64,000 bases of DNA. Origin: DATKPC01 sp035524275. GTDB taxonomy: Bacteria; Pseudomonadota; Gammaproteobacteria; Burkholderiales; Burkholderiaceae_F. The stretch covers positions 1-64,000 of the forward strand of contig DATKPC010000133.1 of assembly GCA_035524275.1 (NCBI GenBank), in the 5' to 3' direction. Positions 47,500 through 56,918 of this stretch are shown here, piece by piece (position 1 is the first letter of the stretch; every line of letters starts with the position of its first letter). The notes under the pieces were generated by a model. The model was not told where the DNA came from. It made no database searches and saw nothing but the letters and a program-made list of their open reading frames with translations. Both the position numbers and the translations under genes were made by a program.

Positions 47500-48528
47500 A
47501 TGATGGAATACCGACAGCTCGGCGCTTCCGGCTTCAAGGTTCCGGTCCTCAGCCTCGGCACCGGAACGTTCGGCGGCGGCAACGACTTCTTCCGCGCCTG
47601 GGGCTCGACCGATGCGCAGGGCGCTTCGCGGCTCGTCGACATCTGCCTCGAGGCCGGCCTGACGATGTTCGACAGCGCCGACATCTATTCCAACGGCCTC
47701 GCCGAGGAGGTCCTGGGCGCGGCGATCGCCGGCCGCCGCGACAAGGTGCTGGTCTCGACGAAGGCCACGTTCCGCTTCGGCGACGGACCGAACGACGTCG
47801 GTTCGTCGCGGCATCACCTGATGCGCACGATCGAGGCGTCGCTGCGGCGCCTGCGGACGGACTACATCGACCTGTTCCAGCTCCACGGCTTCGACGCGAT
47901 GACGCCGATCGAGGAAGTGCTGCAGACGCTCGACGTGCTCGTCCGCGCCGGCAAGATCCGCTACGTCGGCGTCTCGAACTTCTCCGGCTGGCACCTGATG
48001 AAGTCGCTGGCGATCGCCGAACGCGACGGGTTGCCCCGCTACGTCGCGCACCAGGCGTACTACTCGCTGGTCGGACGCGAATACGAATGGGAGCTGATGC
48101 CGCTGGGCATCGACCAGGGCGTCTCGGCGGTGGTCTGGAGCCCGCTCGGCTGGGGTCGCCTGACCGGACGGATCCGTCGCGGCGCGCCGCTGCCGGCGGA
48201 AAGCCGCCTGCACAAGACCGCCGACGCCGGCCCGCCGGTGGCCGACGAGCTGCTGTTCCGTGTCGTCGATGCGCTGGAGGCGGTGGCCGCGCAGGCCGGC
48301 CGGACGGTTCCGCAGGTCGCCCTCAACTGGCTGCTGCAGCGCCCGACCGTCGCCTCGGTGATCATTGGCGCCCGCAACGAACAGCAGCTGCGCGACAACC
48401 TCGGCGCGGTCGGCTGGAGCCTCACGGCGGAGCAGGTGAAGCGGCTGGACGAGGCCAGCGCGACGACGCTGACGTATCCGTACTGGCACCAGCGCGGATT
48501 CGAGGAGCGCAATCCGCGCGCGGTGTAG
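47500..48528 (+). CDS. Aldo/keto reductase
   Basis: The 342-residue protein begins at ATG 47500 (a second ATG follows directly) with AAGGA upstream. It has the AKR pattern: RQLGASGFKVPVLSLGTGTFG, DSADIYSNGLAEEVLG with the catalytic Tyr, VSTKATFR with the Lys, LFQLHGFD with the His, and the NADPH-binding VIIGARNEQQLRDNL. It is close in layout to AKR families using aldehydes or xenobiotic ketones. A longer upstream frame covers the LysE/redoxin genes in antisense and is not coding. Confidence 0.92.
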   Translation: MMEYRQLGASGFKVPVLSLGTGTFGGGNDFFRAWGSTDAQGASRLVDICLEAGLTMFDSADIYSNGLAEEVLGAAIAGRRDKVLVSTKATFRFGDGPNDVGSSRHHLMRTIEASLRRLRTDYIDLFQLHGFDAMTPIEEVLQTLDVLVRAGKIRYVGVSNFSGWHLMKSLAIAERDGLPRYVAHQAYYSLVGREYEWELMPLGIDQGVSAVVWSPLGWGRLTGRIRRGAPLPAESRLHKTADAGPPVADELLFRVVDALEAVAAQAGRTVPQVALNWLLQRPTVASVIIGARNEQQLRDNLGAVGWSLTAEQVKRLDEASATTLTYPYWHQRGFEERNPRAV

Positions 48529-48583
48529 AAGGGCGACGCTCGCGAAGCGGCAACGGCGTGGGGAGGGGGCGGGCGGGAGGCCC

Positions 48584-51016
48584 TCAGATCGGCTTGAACA
48601 GCTCGTTGAACTGGTCCTGCGCCGCGCGCCGATCCGCGTCCGACTTCTTCACGTCGATCGACGCCAGCGTCAGTTCGTAGGCCTTGTCCAGCGACTGCAG
48701 GAAGAGCTGCTCGAGCTGCTGCCGCTTCTGCTCGTCGAGGAAGCGATCGACGTGGTATTTCGACAGCAGCGCGCGGAACTGCGCCAGGTCCTCCTTCTTC
48801 ATGTCGTCGCGCGACGCCGTCTGGAAGTAGGCGGTCAGGTCGTTGACGCGGCCGGCTTCCGCGGTGATCGAGTCGAAGAAGCTCGTGTAGTCGCGCACGA
48901 GCGCCGGCGCGTGCCGGACGAACATCACGTCGTTGCTGTCCATCATGAAGCTGCGGACGTCGAAATTGGCGGACCCGATCGCGATCGTGTCGCCGAGCAC
49001 CGACACCTTCGTGTGCAGCGACAGGTTGGCGGCGGCCGCCGGCTTGTTGTATTCGAGGTAGTGGAAATGCGCGCGGCGCACCGGATCGCCCTCCTGTCCG
49101 ATGGCGTCGGCGAACGCCTTCAGCGCATGGCGCGCGAACAGGTTCACGACGTTGAGGTCGGTCGTCGCGATCGAATTCGTGAGCACGGTCACCGTGACGT
49201 GCGAGCAGTCGAGGTCGCCGTTCATCGCGCGCGCGACTGCGAACGTGAGGTTCGCCGCCGGGAAGAAATACGCGTTGTGCAGGATGATCCGTCGCGGCTC
49301 GGCCGCCGTCGCGGCGCGGCACGTGTCGGCGATCGAACGCACCCAGGCGTCGGCGATCGCCTTGCCGCCGCCCGCCTCGTCGCCGGCCTTCGCCCCGTAA
49401 GTTCGCACCCGCTGCGCCGGCGCAAGCCGGCGGTCGAACGGCAGGTTCTCGACGAACGCGAGCAGGGCGCCGCTGTCGACGGCGAGCGTCGGCGTCGGCG
49501 ATGCCCCGATCGTCGGCGCATACGCGGTCAGGTATTGCTGCGCGCGCTGCTCCATCTGCGCCGCCTGCTCCGTGATGCGCTGGTCCAGCGCCACCGCGCG
49601 GGTCGCGAACTCGCGCTCGACGCAGTCGGCGTTCGGCTTTGCCGGGGTCGTGCCGCAGGCCTTCTCCGCCGCGTCGTAGGCCGCCTCGTTCGCGACGAAG
49701 TCGTTCGGCGCGTGCTGCCTCACTTCGGCGAGCGGCGCGACCATCCGGTCGAAGGTCCACAGCGCGGAGAACGCGTCGACGAGGGCCGGGCCGCCGGAGG
49801 TCAGGTCGGCCTCGATGTCGGTGTCCATGAAGACGTACTTCCGCGTCAGCGGATTCGGATGCATGTGATACGAATCCTCGACGTTGCGGCCGCCCATCTG
49901 GACGCGCCGGCCGTCGACGAGCAGCAGCTTGTGGTGCGAATAGTCCGTGAGGTGGTCCCAGTCGCGCGTCTCGTCCGGGTCCTTCAGGCGCCCGACCGGC
50001 AGCAGTTCCGAGAGCTGCTCCTTCAGCGGCGCGAGCTCACGGCCATCGAGGACCTCGGCCATCAGCAGTTCGGCGCGCGCCTGGACGCGCTGGAACTGGC
50101 TGCCGGTGTGCGCCCGCACGAAGATGCCCGCCAGCTTGCCGAGCTGCTGCTTCTGCTGCGGGGTCAGCGTACTGCCCTGCTGCAGCCACTGCGCCGGGTC
50201 GATCCCCTGTCCCTGCTCGACCGCAAGCGCCATCACGTCCGGCCGCTTCGCGTAGTAGCCCGACAGGAACAGCCCGGAGTCGCCGACATCGAGGTCGGAG
50301 ATGTCGCGCGGCGCGGCAGGCTGGCCGCCGATCGTCTCGTCGGCGAAAAGCTTCGCGACGCGGGCCAGCTTGTCGGCTGCGCACTTTCCGGGCGCCGGCG
50401 CGGCTTGCCCTGCCGGTGCGGCCTGGCCCGTGTCGTTGCAGCCCATCGTCACGTACACCGCGTCTTCGACGATGTTGCGCGTCGGGCGCCCGTAGAGGCG
50501 CACGTCGAGCGAGCCGCGGCCCTGGTTGCCGAGGCGCTCCATCATCGAGAACAGGTCGAGTCGCGCGTAGTTGGTCGGGTAGTCGACGAGGACGCGGACC
50601 TTGACGCCGCGCTGCGCGGCCGCGATCAGTTCGCGGGTCAGGTACGAGGAACTGTAGTCGTCGGCGTAGATGTAGTACGCCAGGTCGATCGTCGACTGCG
50701 CCGACCGGATCAGGTCGATCTTCGATTTGAACGCCTGGTCGTTGTCCGTGAAGACGGCGGCCTGCGAGGCCGCGAGCGGCGCCGCCGACGCGTCGGCGAC
50801 CAGGGCCTCGTCGGTGAGCGCCGCGGGCAGCGGCGACGGCCCCGGAAGCATCGCGCAACCGGTCATCGCGCAGGCCGCGGCCATCGCAGCGGCGGCGGCG
50901 AGCGCGGAACGGACAGGCGTCGCAAGGCGCCGCGCACGCCGGCCCGGGGATGTCGCTGGAGAGGCAGCAGGGGAAACGGCGGGCGTCATGGTTGGCCTCG
51001 GGGCGTCACGTGGCAT
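48584..51016 (-). CDS. Phospholipase D-like lipoprotein
   Basis: The 810-residue protein starts at ATG 51014-51016, chosen because AAGGAGG lies 12-13 nt upstream. ATG 50989 is an alternative with GAGG nearer. A signal with a possible lipobox (MTGCAM) places it in the envelope. Two HKD motifs (HHKLLLVDG with RNVEDSY; HTKVSVLGD with ANFDVRS) give a complete PLD active site. A large insert between them (about residues 180-320) carries Cys and Gln/Ala-rich stretches. Substrates in this family are phospholipids such as cardiolipin precursors, or nucleic acid. The length is well above the usual 400-550. Confidence 0.87.
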   Translation of the reverse strand: MPRDAPRPTMTPAVSPAASPATSPGRRARRLATPVRSALAAAAAMAAACAMTGCAMLPGPSPLPAALTDEALVADASAAPLAASQAAVFTDNDQAFKSKIDLIRSAQSTIDLAYYIYADDYSSSYLTRELIAAAQRGVKVRVLVDYPTNYARLDLFSMMERLGNQGRGSLDVRLYGRPTRNIVEDAVYVTMGCNDTGQAAPAGQAAPAPGKCAADKLARVAKLFADETIGGQPAAPRDISDLDVGDSGLFLSGYYAKRPDVMALAVEQGQGIDPAQWLQQGSTLTPQQKQQLGKLAGIFVRAHTGSQFQRVQARAELLMAEVLDGRELAPLKEQLSELLPVGRLKDPDETRDWDHLTDYSHHKLLLVDGRRVQMGGRNVEDSYHMHPNPLTRKYVFMDTDIEADLTSGGPALVDAFSALWTFDRMVAPLAEVRQHAPNDFVANEAAYDAAEKACGTTPAKPNADCVEREFATRAVALDQRITEQAAQMEQRAQQYLTAYAPTIGASPTPTLAVDSGALLAFVENLPFDRRLAPAQRVRTYGAKAGDEAGGGKAIADAWVRSIADTCRAATAAEPRRIILHNAYFFPAANLTFAVARAMNGDLDCSHVTVTVLTNSIATTDLNVVNLFARHALKAFADAIGQEGDPVRRAHFHYLEYNKPAAAANLSLHTKVSVLGDTIAIGSANFDVRSFMMDSNDVMFVRHAPALVRDYTSFFDSITAEAGRVNDLTAYFQTASRDDMKKEDLAQFRALLSKYHVDRFLDEQKRQQLEQLFLQSLDKAYELTLASIDVKKSDADRRAAQDQFNELFKPI

Positions 51017-51110
51017 CGGGCGGTGTGAACCTCCTTAGTTTAGGTGGCGCGCGCGATTTGCGGTACGCGAATCTTCAGCAGCGCGCCCAAACGCCCGCGG
51101 CATCCGATGC

Positions 51111-51584
51111 TCAGCCCTCGTTTTCCCCCGGCTCCCGCTCGGCGACCAGCAGCGCGCGCGCCGCCGCCGCGGTCGCGCAATCGGCAAGTCCGCGCCGGCA
51201 GCCGGCGTCCGAAAGGTGTTCAGCGATCGTCGCCAGCAGGCGCAGGTGCTGGTCGGCCGCCAGCGCCGGGACGAGCAGGACGACCACGTGGCCGACCGGC
51301 TTGCCGTCCGGCGCATCGAACGGGATCGGCGCGTGCGGTCGCGCGTAGGCGGCCACCGCGGCGGCCAGCCGCCGGATCCGCGCGTGCGGCACCGCAACGC
51401 CGTGGCCGATGGCCGTGGAGCCGAGCTGCTCGCGGGCGAGCAGCGCGTCGATGACGTCGGCGGCGTCGATCGCATGTCGCTGCGCGAGGCGCGCGCCGAC
51501 CGTGCGCAGCAGCGCCGTCTTGTCGGTGACCTGGACGTCGAGCAGGACGTCCTCGACCGCGAGCAGCGGCGACAACGCGTTCAT
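51111..51584 (-). CDS. ptsN: PTS nitrogen-regulatory EIIA protein (PtsN)
   Basis: The 157-residue protein starts at ATG 51582-51584. A TTG 27 nt earlier is less likely. The EIIA fold shows the phospho-His region TAIGHGVAVPHARI with His67. PtsN receives phosphate through PtsP and NPr and influences nitrogen and potassium metabolism. It usually lies beside rpoN or hpf. Here it is next to an ABC importer of nitrate/sulfonate type, an unusual neighbourhood. No PTS partner genes are in the window. Confidence 0.9.
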   Translation of the reverse strand: MNALSPLLAVEDVLLDVQVTDKTALLRTVGARLAQRHAIDAADVIDALLAREQLGSTAIGHGVAVPHARIRRLAAAVAAYARPHAPIPFDAPDGKPVGHVVVLLVPALAADQHLRLLATIAEHLSDAGCRRGLADCATAAAARALLVAEREPGENEG

Positions 51585-51717
51585 GTTCCGGGCAGCGAAA
51601 CCGCGGGTCAATGATCAAGTGTAATCACGCCTCGGCGTCGCGCACATCGCGCCGTGGCGCGCCAGCGGGGGACTTGCCGCCGCGCACGTCGCCCGTGGCC
51701 CCGCGGCCCCGCGGCCT

Positions 51718-53166
51718 TCAACCGGCGCCGTCCGCGCCGGCCGGCTCGTCCGCGTCATCCGAAGGTTCGTCCTCCTCCTGCGGCACGATCATGTTCGTCT
51801 TCTGGTGGAAGTCGAAGATGCCGGCGTAGCGCGCCCAGGTGACGATCGTCTCGAGCAGCTTGCCCGGCTGGTCGTACGGCAGCAGCGTCGCGAGTTCCTC
51901 CAGCACCTCGGCGGCCGGTACGCGACGGTTCGGCGACTCCTCCAGGCGCGCGCAGATGATCTGGAACAGGCGAAGCTTCATGATCGCCTGCCGGAAGAGG
52001 GTCTTGCGCGCGGGCAAGGGCGCGGCGAGGAAGTACCAGCCGACCTGCGTCATCATCACTTCGTTCTTCGGGGTGTCGACGAGGTCGAGCATCTCGGCCG
52101 CCTTCACGATCGCGATCGTGTCGCCGAACTCCTTGCCGATGCGCTCGCCCAGATCGAAGATGTTGATGACCTCGTCGCTCTCGCTGAGGATTTCCAGCAG
52201 GCCGAGGATGCTTTCGACCGGCACGTTGGGGATCGATTCGACGCGCGTGCTCGAGGCCGCCGCCGGCGCCGCCGCCGACGGCTTGCCGGCCGCCGGGGCG
52301 GTCGGCTGCTGCGCCGGGCGCGTCGCGGCGGCGCCTGCCGGCTCGTCCGGCAGCACGAGGCTCGTGATCGCGTCGTGGACCTGCGCGACCATCGCGGCGA
52401 ACGCATCGGACTGCGGGTCGCGCGGGTACGGCAGCGTGTTCTCGATGACGTGCCGGATGCGGCCCGGATTGGACGAGATGATGACGATGCGGCTCGCCAT
52501 CGTCACGGCCTCGTCGATGCTGTGGGTGACGAAGAAGATGCTGCGCAGCGCGTCGTGCGGCGAATCCCGCCACAGCGAGACGACCTCGCGGCGCAGGTTT
52601 TCCGCCGTCAGCACGTCGAGCGCGCTGAACGCCTCGTCCATGCACAGGATCTCCGGCTGCGCGACGATGGCCCGCGCGATCCCGACGCGCTGGCGCATCC
52701 CCCCGGACAGCTGCTTCGGGTAGGCGTTCTCGTAGCCCGACAGGCCGATCAGCTCGAGCGCCGCGGCGATCTCCTCGCGCTCGCGGCGGGCGTCCAGTCG
52801 ACGCTGGATCAGGCCGACCTGGACGTTGTCGGCCACCGTGAGCCAGGGGTAAAGGGCGAAGCTCTGGAACACGATCGCGAGGCTGCGGTTGACCCCTTCG
52901 AGCTGGTCTCCGTGGCTCAGGACGGCGCCCTGCGACGGATCGGTCAGGCCCGCCATCAGGCGCAGGATCGTCGACTTCCCGGAGCCGGATTGGCCCAGCA
53001 GCGCCAGCATCTCGCCGTCACGCACTTCGAGGCTGATGTCGTCGAGGACCGTGATGTGGCCGCCGCTCGCGGTCGCGTAGGACTTCGAGACGTGCCTCAG
53101 TTCGATCAGCGGCATCGCGGCGCCGTCCGGCGCCGGGTTTCCGGTGGGGGTCTGCGGCGGGCTCAT
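51718..53166 (-). CDS. ABC importer ATPase with C-terminal AAA-associated domain
   Basis: The 482-residue protein has a nitrate/sulfonate-type ATPase over residues 1-290: Walker A LLGQSGSGKSTILRL, signature LSGGMRQRVGIARAIV, Walker B ILCMDEAFSALDV and switch His FFVTHSIDEAV. After an Ala/Pro-rich linker comes a C-terminal domain (VESILGLLEILSE; DLGERIGKEFGDTI; YFLAAPLPARKTLFRQAI) matching the AAA-associated regulatory domain found on such importers. The signature Walker B has DEA rather than DEP. It pairs with the double permease 22 nt upstream. No substrate-binding protein gene is nearby. Confidence 0.9.
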   Translation of the reverse strand: MSPPQTPTGNPAPDGAAMPLIELRHVSKSYATASGGHITVLDDISLEVRDGEMLALLGQSGSGKSTILRLMAGLTDPSQGAVLSHGDQLEGVNRSLAIVFQSFALYPWLTVADNVQVGLIQRRLDARREREEIAAALELIGLSGYENAYPKQLSGGMRQRVGIARAIVAQPEILCMDEAFSALDVLTAENLRREVVSLWRDSPHDALRSIFFVTHSIDEAVTMASRIVIISSNPGRIRHVIENTLPYPRDPQSDAFAAMVAQVHDAITSLVLPDEPAGAAATRPAQQPTAPAAGKPSAAAPAAASSTRVESIPNVPVESILGLLEILSESDEVINIFDLGERIGKEFGDTIAIVKAAEMLDLVDTPKNEVMMTQVGWYFLAAPLPARKTLFRQAIMKLRLFQIICARLEESPNRRVPAAEVLEELATLLPYDQPGKLLETIVTWARYAGIFDFHQKTNMIVPQEEDEPSDDADEPAGADGAG

Positions 53167-53188
53167 CGGGGCGTTCCGGGTCGGGTCG

Positions 53189-54949
53189 TCAATCGAGCTT
53201 GAAGCGGTGCTCGGCGAGGTTGTACAGGCGGCGCCAGAAAAGCCGGTTGATCACGACGACGAACACCGCCATCACGGCGATGCTGAAGTAGATCGCCGGC
53301 TGGTCGCCCTTCTCGGTGACCTGCGCGATGTAGGCGCCCAGGCCGTCGGCGACGAGCTTGTCCTTGCCCCAGGTGGCCACCTCGGCCACGATGCTGGCGT
53401 TCCACGCGCCGCCGGTCGCGGTCAGCGCGCCGGTCACCCAGAACGGGAAGATCGCCGGGATGATGTGCGTGCGCCAGAGCCGCCAGCGCCGCAGCCCGAA
53501 GAGGCGCGCCGCCTCGTTGAGGTCCGTCGGGATCGCCATCGCGCCGGCGATCACGTTGAACAGGATGTACCACTGCGTCCCGAGCGCCATCAGCACGACC
53601 GAGCCGTAGTTGATCGGCAGGCGCATCGCGATGAACAGCGAGACGACGACCGGGAACGTCATGTTGACCGGGAACGACGCGGCGATCTGCGCCAGCGGCT
53701 GCGCGACGCGCGCGACCCGCGGCCGGGAGCCGATCCACACGGCGATCGGCGTCCAGACCAGCGTGGCGATCACCGTCATCGCCGTCACCCGCAGCAGCGT
53801 CAGGACGCCGAGGCCGACGACGCGCAGCATGTCCGACGGCGTGAGCTCGGTGCGTACGGCGCGGCCGATCGCGATCGCGCTGCGCAGCAGCCAGGCGAGC
53901 GCGGCCGCCGCGACGATCCACGCGGCGATCCGCAGCAGGCGCCGCGCCGGCGCCGGCGTGCGGCCGGCGACGACGCCGGCGGCGTCGGCGACCGCGGACG
54001 ACGCGTGGCGCGACAGGCGCGCGACGCGTTCGCCGACGTTCTGCGCCAGCCACGCGAGCAGGAACGAACGGCGCAGCAGGTCGAGCACCCACGACGTCGG
54101 AACCTGGCGCGACTCGGTCTGCTCCAGCTTGAAGCGCTCCGCCCACGCGATCAGGGGCCGCCACACCAGCTGGTCGAGGACGACGATCGTGACGACCATC
54201 GCGACGATCGCGTAGCCGGTCGCGCGCGAATCCCCCGCTTCCGCGGCGGTCGCGATGTACGAGCCGAGTCCCGGCAGCTTGATGTCCTTGTTGAGCACCG
54301 AGATCGCCTCGCTCTGCGCGACGAAGAACCAGCCGCCGCCGAAGCTCATCATCGAGTTCCACATCAGCCCGATCGCGGACGACGGCAGCTCGACCTTCGT
54401 GAAGCGCTGCCAGGCGTTGAGCTTGTAGACGCGCGCGGCCTCCTGCAGCTCGGCCGGGATCGTCACCAGCGAGTGGTAGAAGCCGAACGTCATGTTCCAC
54501 GCCTGCGCGGTGAAGATCGCGAAGATGCTGGCACACTCGACGCCGAGCAGGCTGCCGGGAAACAGCGCGAGGAAGCCGGTCACCGTGATCGACAGGAAGC
54601 CGAGCACCGGAACCGACTGCAGGATGTCGAGCACCGGCAGCATGATGCGCCGCGCGCGGGGGTTCTTCGCGGCCGCGTAGCCCCAGGCGAACGTGAACAG
54701 CAGCGCGAAGCCGAACGCGATGAACATCCGCAGCACCGTGCGTGCCGTGTAGTACGGGATGCGCGCGGCGTCGAGCTCGATCACCTGGGGGTGCAGCTCG
54801 TCGAAGCGGGCCCGCATGTCGCCGCCCAGCACCAGCACGATCCCGAACAGCACCAGGATCGCGACGACGACGACGGCGTCGATCCAGCCCAGCCGCCGGC
54901 CTTCGGCCAGACGGCGTCCCGACGCGTCGAAGTAGACCTGCGCGGACAT
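53189..54949 (-). CDS. Double-domain ABC importer permease
   Basis: The 586-residue protein starts at ATG 54947-54949, overlapping the exporter stop as TGATG. Two BPD_transp-type permease halves are fused in one chain. Half 1 has coupling loop LQEAARVYKLNAWQRFTKVELPSSAIGLMW near residue 200. Half 2 has LNEAARLFGLRRWRLWRTHIIPAIFPF near residue 480. A linker with amphipathic segments joins them. One polypeptide thus supplies the whole channel for the adjacent ATPase. Related nitrate/sulfonate-like systems show the same fusion. The substrate is unknown. Confidence 0.88.
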   Translation of the reverse strand: MSAQVYFDASGRRLAEGRRLGWIDAVVVVAILVLFGIVLVLGGDMRARFDELHPQVIELDAARIPYYTARTVLRMFIAFGFALLFTFAWGYAAAKNPRARRIMLPVLDILQSVPVLGFLSITVTGFLALFPGSLLGVECASIFAIFTAQAWNMTFGFYHSLVTIPAELQEAARVYKLNAWQRFTKVELPSSAIGLMWNSMMSFGGGWFFVAQSEAISVLNKDIKLPGLGSYIATAAEAGDSRATGYAIVAMVVTIVVLDQLVWRPLIAWAERFKLEQTESRQVPTSWVLDLLRRSFLLAWLAQNVGERVARLSRHASSAVADAAGVVAGRTPAPARRLLRIAAWIVAAAALAWLLRSAIAIGRAVRTELTPSDMLRVVGLGVLTLLRVTAMTVIATLVWTPIAVWIGSRPRVARVAQPLAQIAASFPVNMTFPVVVSLFIAMRLPINYGSVVLMALGTQWYILFNVIAGAMAIPTDLNEAARLFGLRRWRLWRTHIIPAIFPFWVTGALTATGGAWNASIVAEVATWGKDKLVADGLGAYIAQVTEKGDQPAIYFSIAVMAVFVVVINRLFWRRLYNLAEHRFKLD

Positions 54950-56802
54950 CAGGCCGCCTGCTGCGCGTCGTCCTCCGCGTCCTCGCCGAGGAAGCCCCCG
55001 CTCTGGCGCGCCCACAGGCGCGCGTAGAGCCCGCCGCGGGCGAGCAGCGTCCGATGGTCGCCTTCCTCGACGATGCGCCCCTTGTCGAGCACGATCAGGC
55101 GGTCCATCGCGGCGATCGTCGACAGGCGGTGCGCGATCGCGACGACGGTCTTGCCTTCCATCAGCCGGTACAGGCTCGCCTGGATCACCGCCTCGACCTC
55201 GGAATCGAGGGCGCTCGTCGCCTCGTCGAGCAGCAGGATCGGGGCGTCCTTCAGCATCACCCGCGCGATCGCGATCCGCTGGCGCTGGCCGCCGGACAGC
55301 TTCACGCCGCGCTCGCCGACATGCGCGTCATAGCCGCGCCGCCCGTCGCGGTCGGCGAGCTCGACGACGAACTCGTGCGCCTCGGCGCGCCGGGCGGCGG
55401 CGATCATCTGCGCATCGGTCGCGTCCGGGCGGCCGTACAGGATGTTGTCGCGCACCGACCGGTGCAGCAGCGACGTGTCCTGCGTCACCATCCCGATCTG
55501 CGCCCGCAGGCTGTCCTGCGTGACGCCGGCGATGTCCTGGCCGTCGATCCGGATCCGCCCCGACGGGATATCGTAGAACCGCAGCAGCAGGTTGACGACG
55601 GTGGACTTGCCGGCGCCGGAGCGCCCGACGAGCCCGATCCGCTCGCCGGCGCGGATGTGCAGCGAGAACTGGTCGATGACGCGGCGCGCGCCGTCGTAGG
55701 CGAAGTCGACCTGCTCGAAGCGGACTTCCCCGCGCGTCACCTGGAGCGGCGCGGCGTCGGCACGGTCGACGATCGCCGGCGGCCGCGACAGCGTCCCGAT
55801 GCCGTCCTGCACCGTGCCGACGTGCTCGAAGAGCATCGTCATCTCCCACATGACCCAGTGCGAGATGCCGTTGAGCCGCAGCGCCATCGCGGTCGCGGCG
55901 GCCACCGCGCCGACGCCGACGTGCCCGGTCATCCACAGCCGCAGCGCGACGCCGACGGTGGACATCACGAGCAGCATGTTCAGCGCGTGGACCGAGACCT
56001 CGAACCCGGTCGCCAGCCGCATCTGGCCATGGACCGTCGCCATGAACTCCTTCATCGCCGCGCGCGCGTAGCCGGCCTCGCGCCGCGCGTGCGAGAACAG
56101 CTTCACGGTCGCGATGTTGGCGTAGGCGTCGGTGATGCGGCCCGTCATCAGCGAACGGGCGTCGGCCTGCGCCTGCGCGACGCGCCCGAGGCGCGGCACG
56201 AAGAAGCGGAGGCCCAGCGCGTAGAGCGCGAGCCAGCCGCAGAACGGCAGCAGCATCCAGGCATCGAAGCTCGCGACGACGAGCCCCATCGTCACGAAGT
56301 AGATGACGATGAAGACCAGGATGTCGGCCAGGATCAGCACCGTGTCGCGCACCGCGAGCGCCGTCTGCATCACCTTCGTCGCGACGCGTCCCGCGAACTC
56401 GTCCTGGTAGAACCCCATGCTCTGCCCGAGCATCATCCGGTGGAAGTTCCACCGCAGGCGCATCGGGAAGTTGCCGGACAGCGCCTGGTGCTTGAGCAGC
56501 GTCTGCAGCGCGACGAGCAGCGGGCTCGCGACGAGGATCGCCGCGAGCGCGAGGAGGCTTGCCTTCTCGTTCGACCACAGGCGCGCCGGCTCGACGCTCG
56601 AGAGCCAGTCGACGACGTGTCCCAGCATCGCGAACAGCAGCGCCTCGAACGCGCCCAGCACCGCGGTGCACAGCGTCATCGCCCCGACATAGCGCCGCAT
56701 CCCCGCCGAGCAGGCCCAGACGAACGCGAGGAGTCCGCGCGGAGGCGGCGGCGGCAGCGCGTCGGGGTAGGGGTCGACCAGGCGTTCGAAGGTGCCGAAC
56801 AT
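54949..56802 (-). CDS. ABC exporter, fused membrane and ATPase domains
   Basis: The 617-residue protein has a six-helix ABC membrane domain (about residues 30-330) and a C-terminal ATPase. Motifs are Walker A GLVGRSGAGKSTVVNLL, Q-loop GMVTQDTSLLH, signature LSGGQRQRIAIARVML, Walker B ILLLDEATSALD and switch His AIAHRLSTI. It is an MsbA/LmrA-like half-transporter that should act as a homodimer, exporting lipids or drugs. It leads a unit with an importer permease and ATPase and is joined to the permease by a 1-nt overlap. That is odd for unrelated functions. Confidence 0.9.
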   Translation of the reverse strand: MFGTFERLVDPYPDALPPPPPRGLLAFVWACSAGMRRYVGAMTLCTAVLGAFEALLFAMLGHVVDWLSSVEPARLWSNEKASLLALAAILVASPLLVALQTLLKHQALSGNFPMRLRWNFHRMMLGQSMGFYQDEFAGRVATKVMQTALAVRDTVLILADILVFIVIYFVTMGLVVASFDAWMLLPFCGWLALYALGLRFFVPRLGRVAQAQADARSLMTGRITDAYANIATVKLFSHARREAGYARAAMKEFMATVHGQMRLATGFEVSVHALNMLLVMSTVGVALRLWMTGHVGVGAVAAATAMALRLNGISHWVMWEMTMLFEHVGTVQDGIGTLSRPPAIVDRADAAPLQVTRGEVRFEQVDFAYDGARRVIDQFSLHIRAGERIGLVGRSGAGKSTVVNLLLRFYDIPSGRIRIDGQDIAGVTQDSLRAQIGMVTQDTSLLHRSVRDNILYGRPDATDAQMIAAARRAEAHEFVVELADRDGRRGYDAHVGERGVKLSGGQRQRIAIARVMLKDAPILLLDEATSALDSEVEAVIQASLYRLMEGKTVVAIAHRLSTIAAMDRLIVLDKGRIVEEGDHRTLLARGGLYARLWARQSGGFLGEDAEDDAQQAA

Positions 56803-56918
56803 CGTCGGTGCAGTCGCGGTGGATCGGTGAAAGGTGCGCCACTGTAAACCCCGCGCCCCGCTCGCGGCGCGTCGCGGGGCGCCCTCGCCCGGCCACGGCT
56901 CGGGCGGCTCGGGGCGGA

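Noticed and set aside
46033..48528. Long plus-strand frame ending in the aldo/keto reductase
   Set aside because: The part before 47500 is antisense to LysE and the redoxin. The reductase has its own start with a ribosome site.
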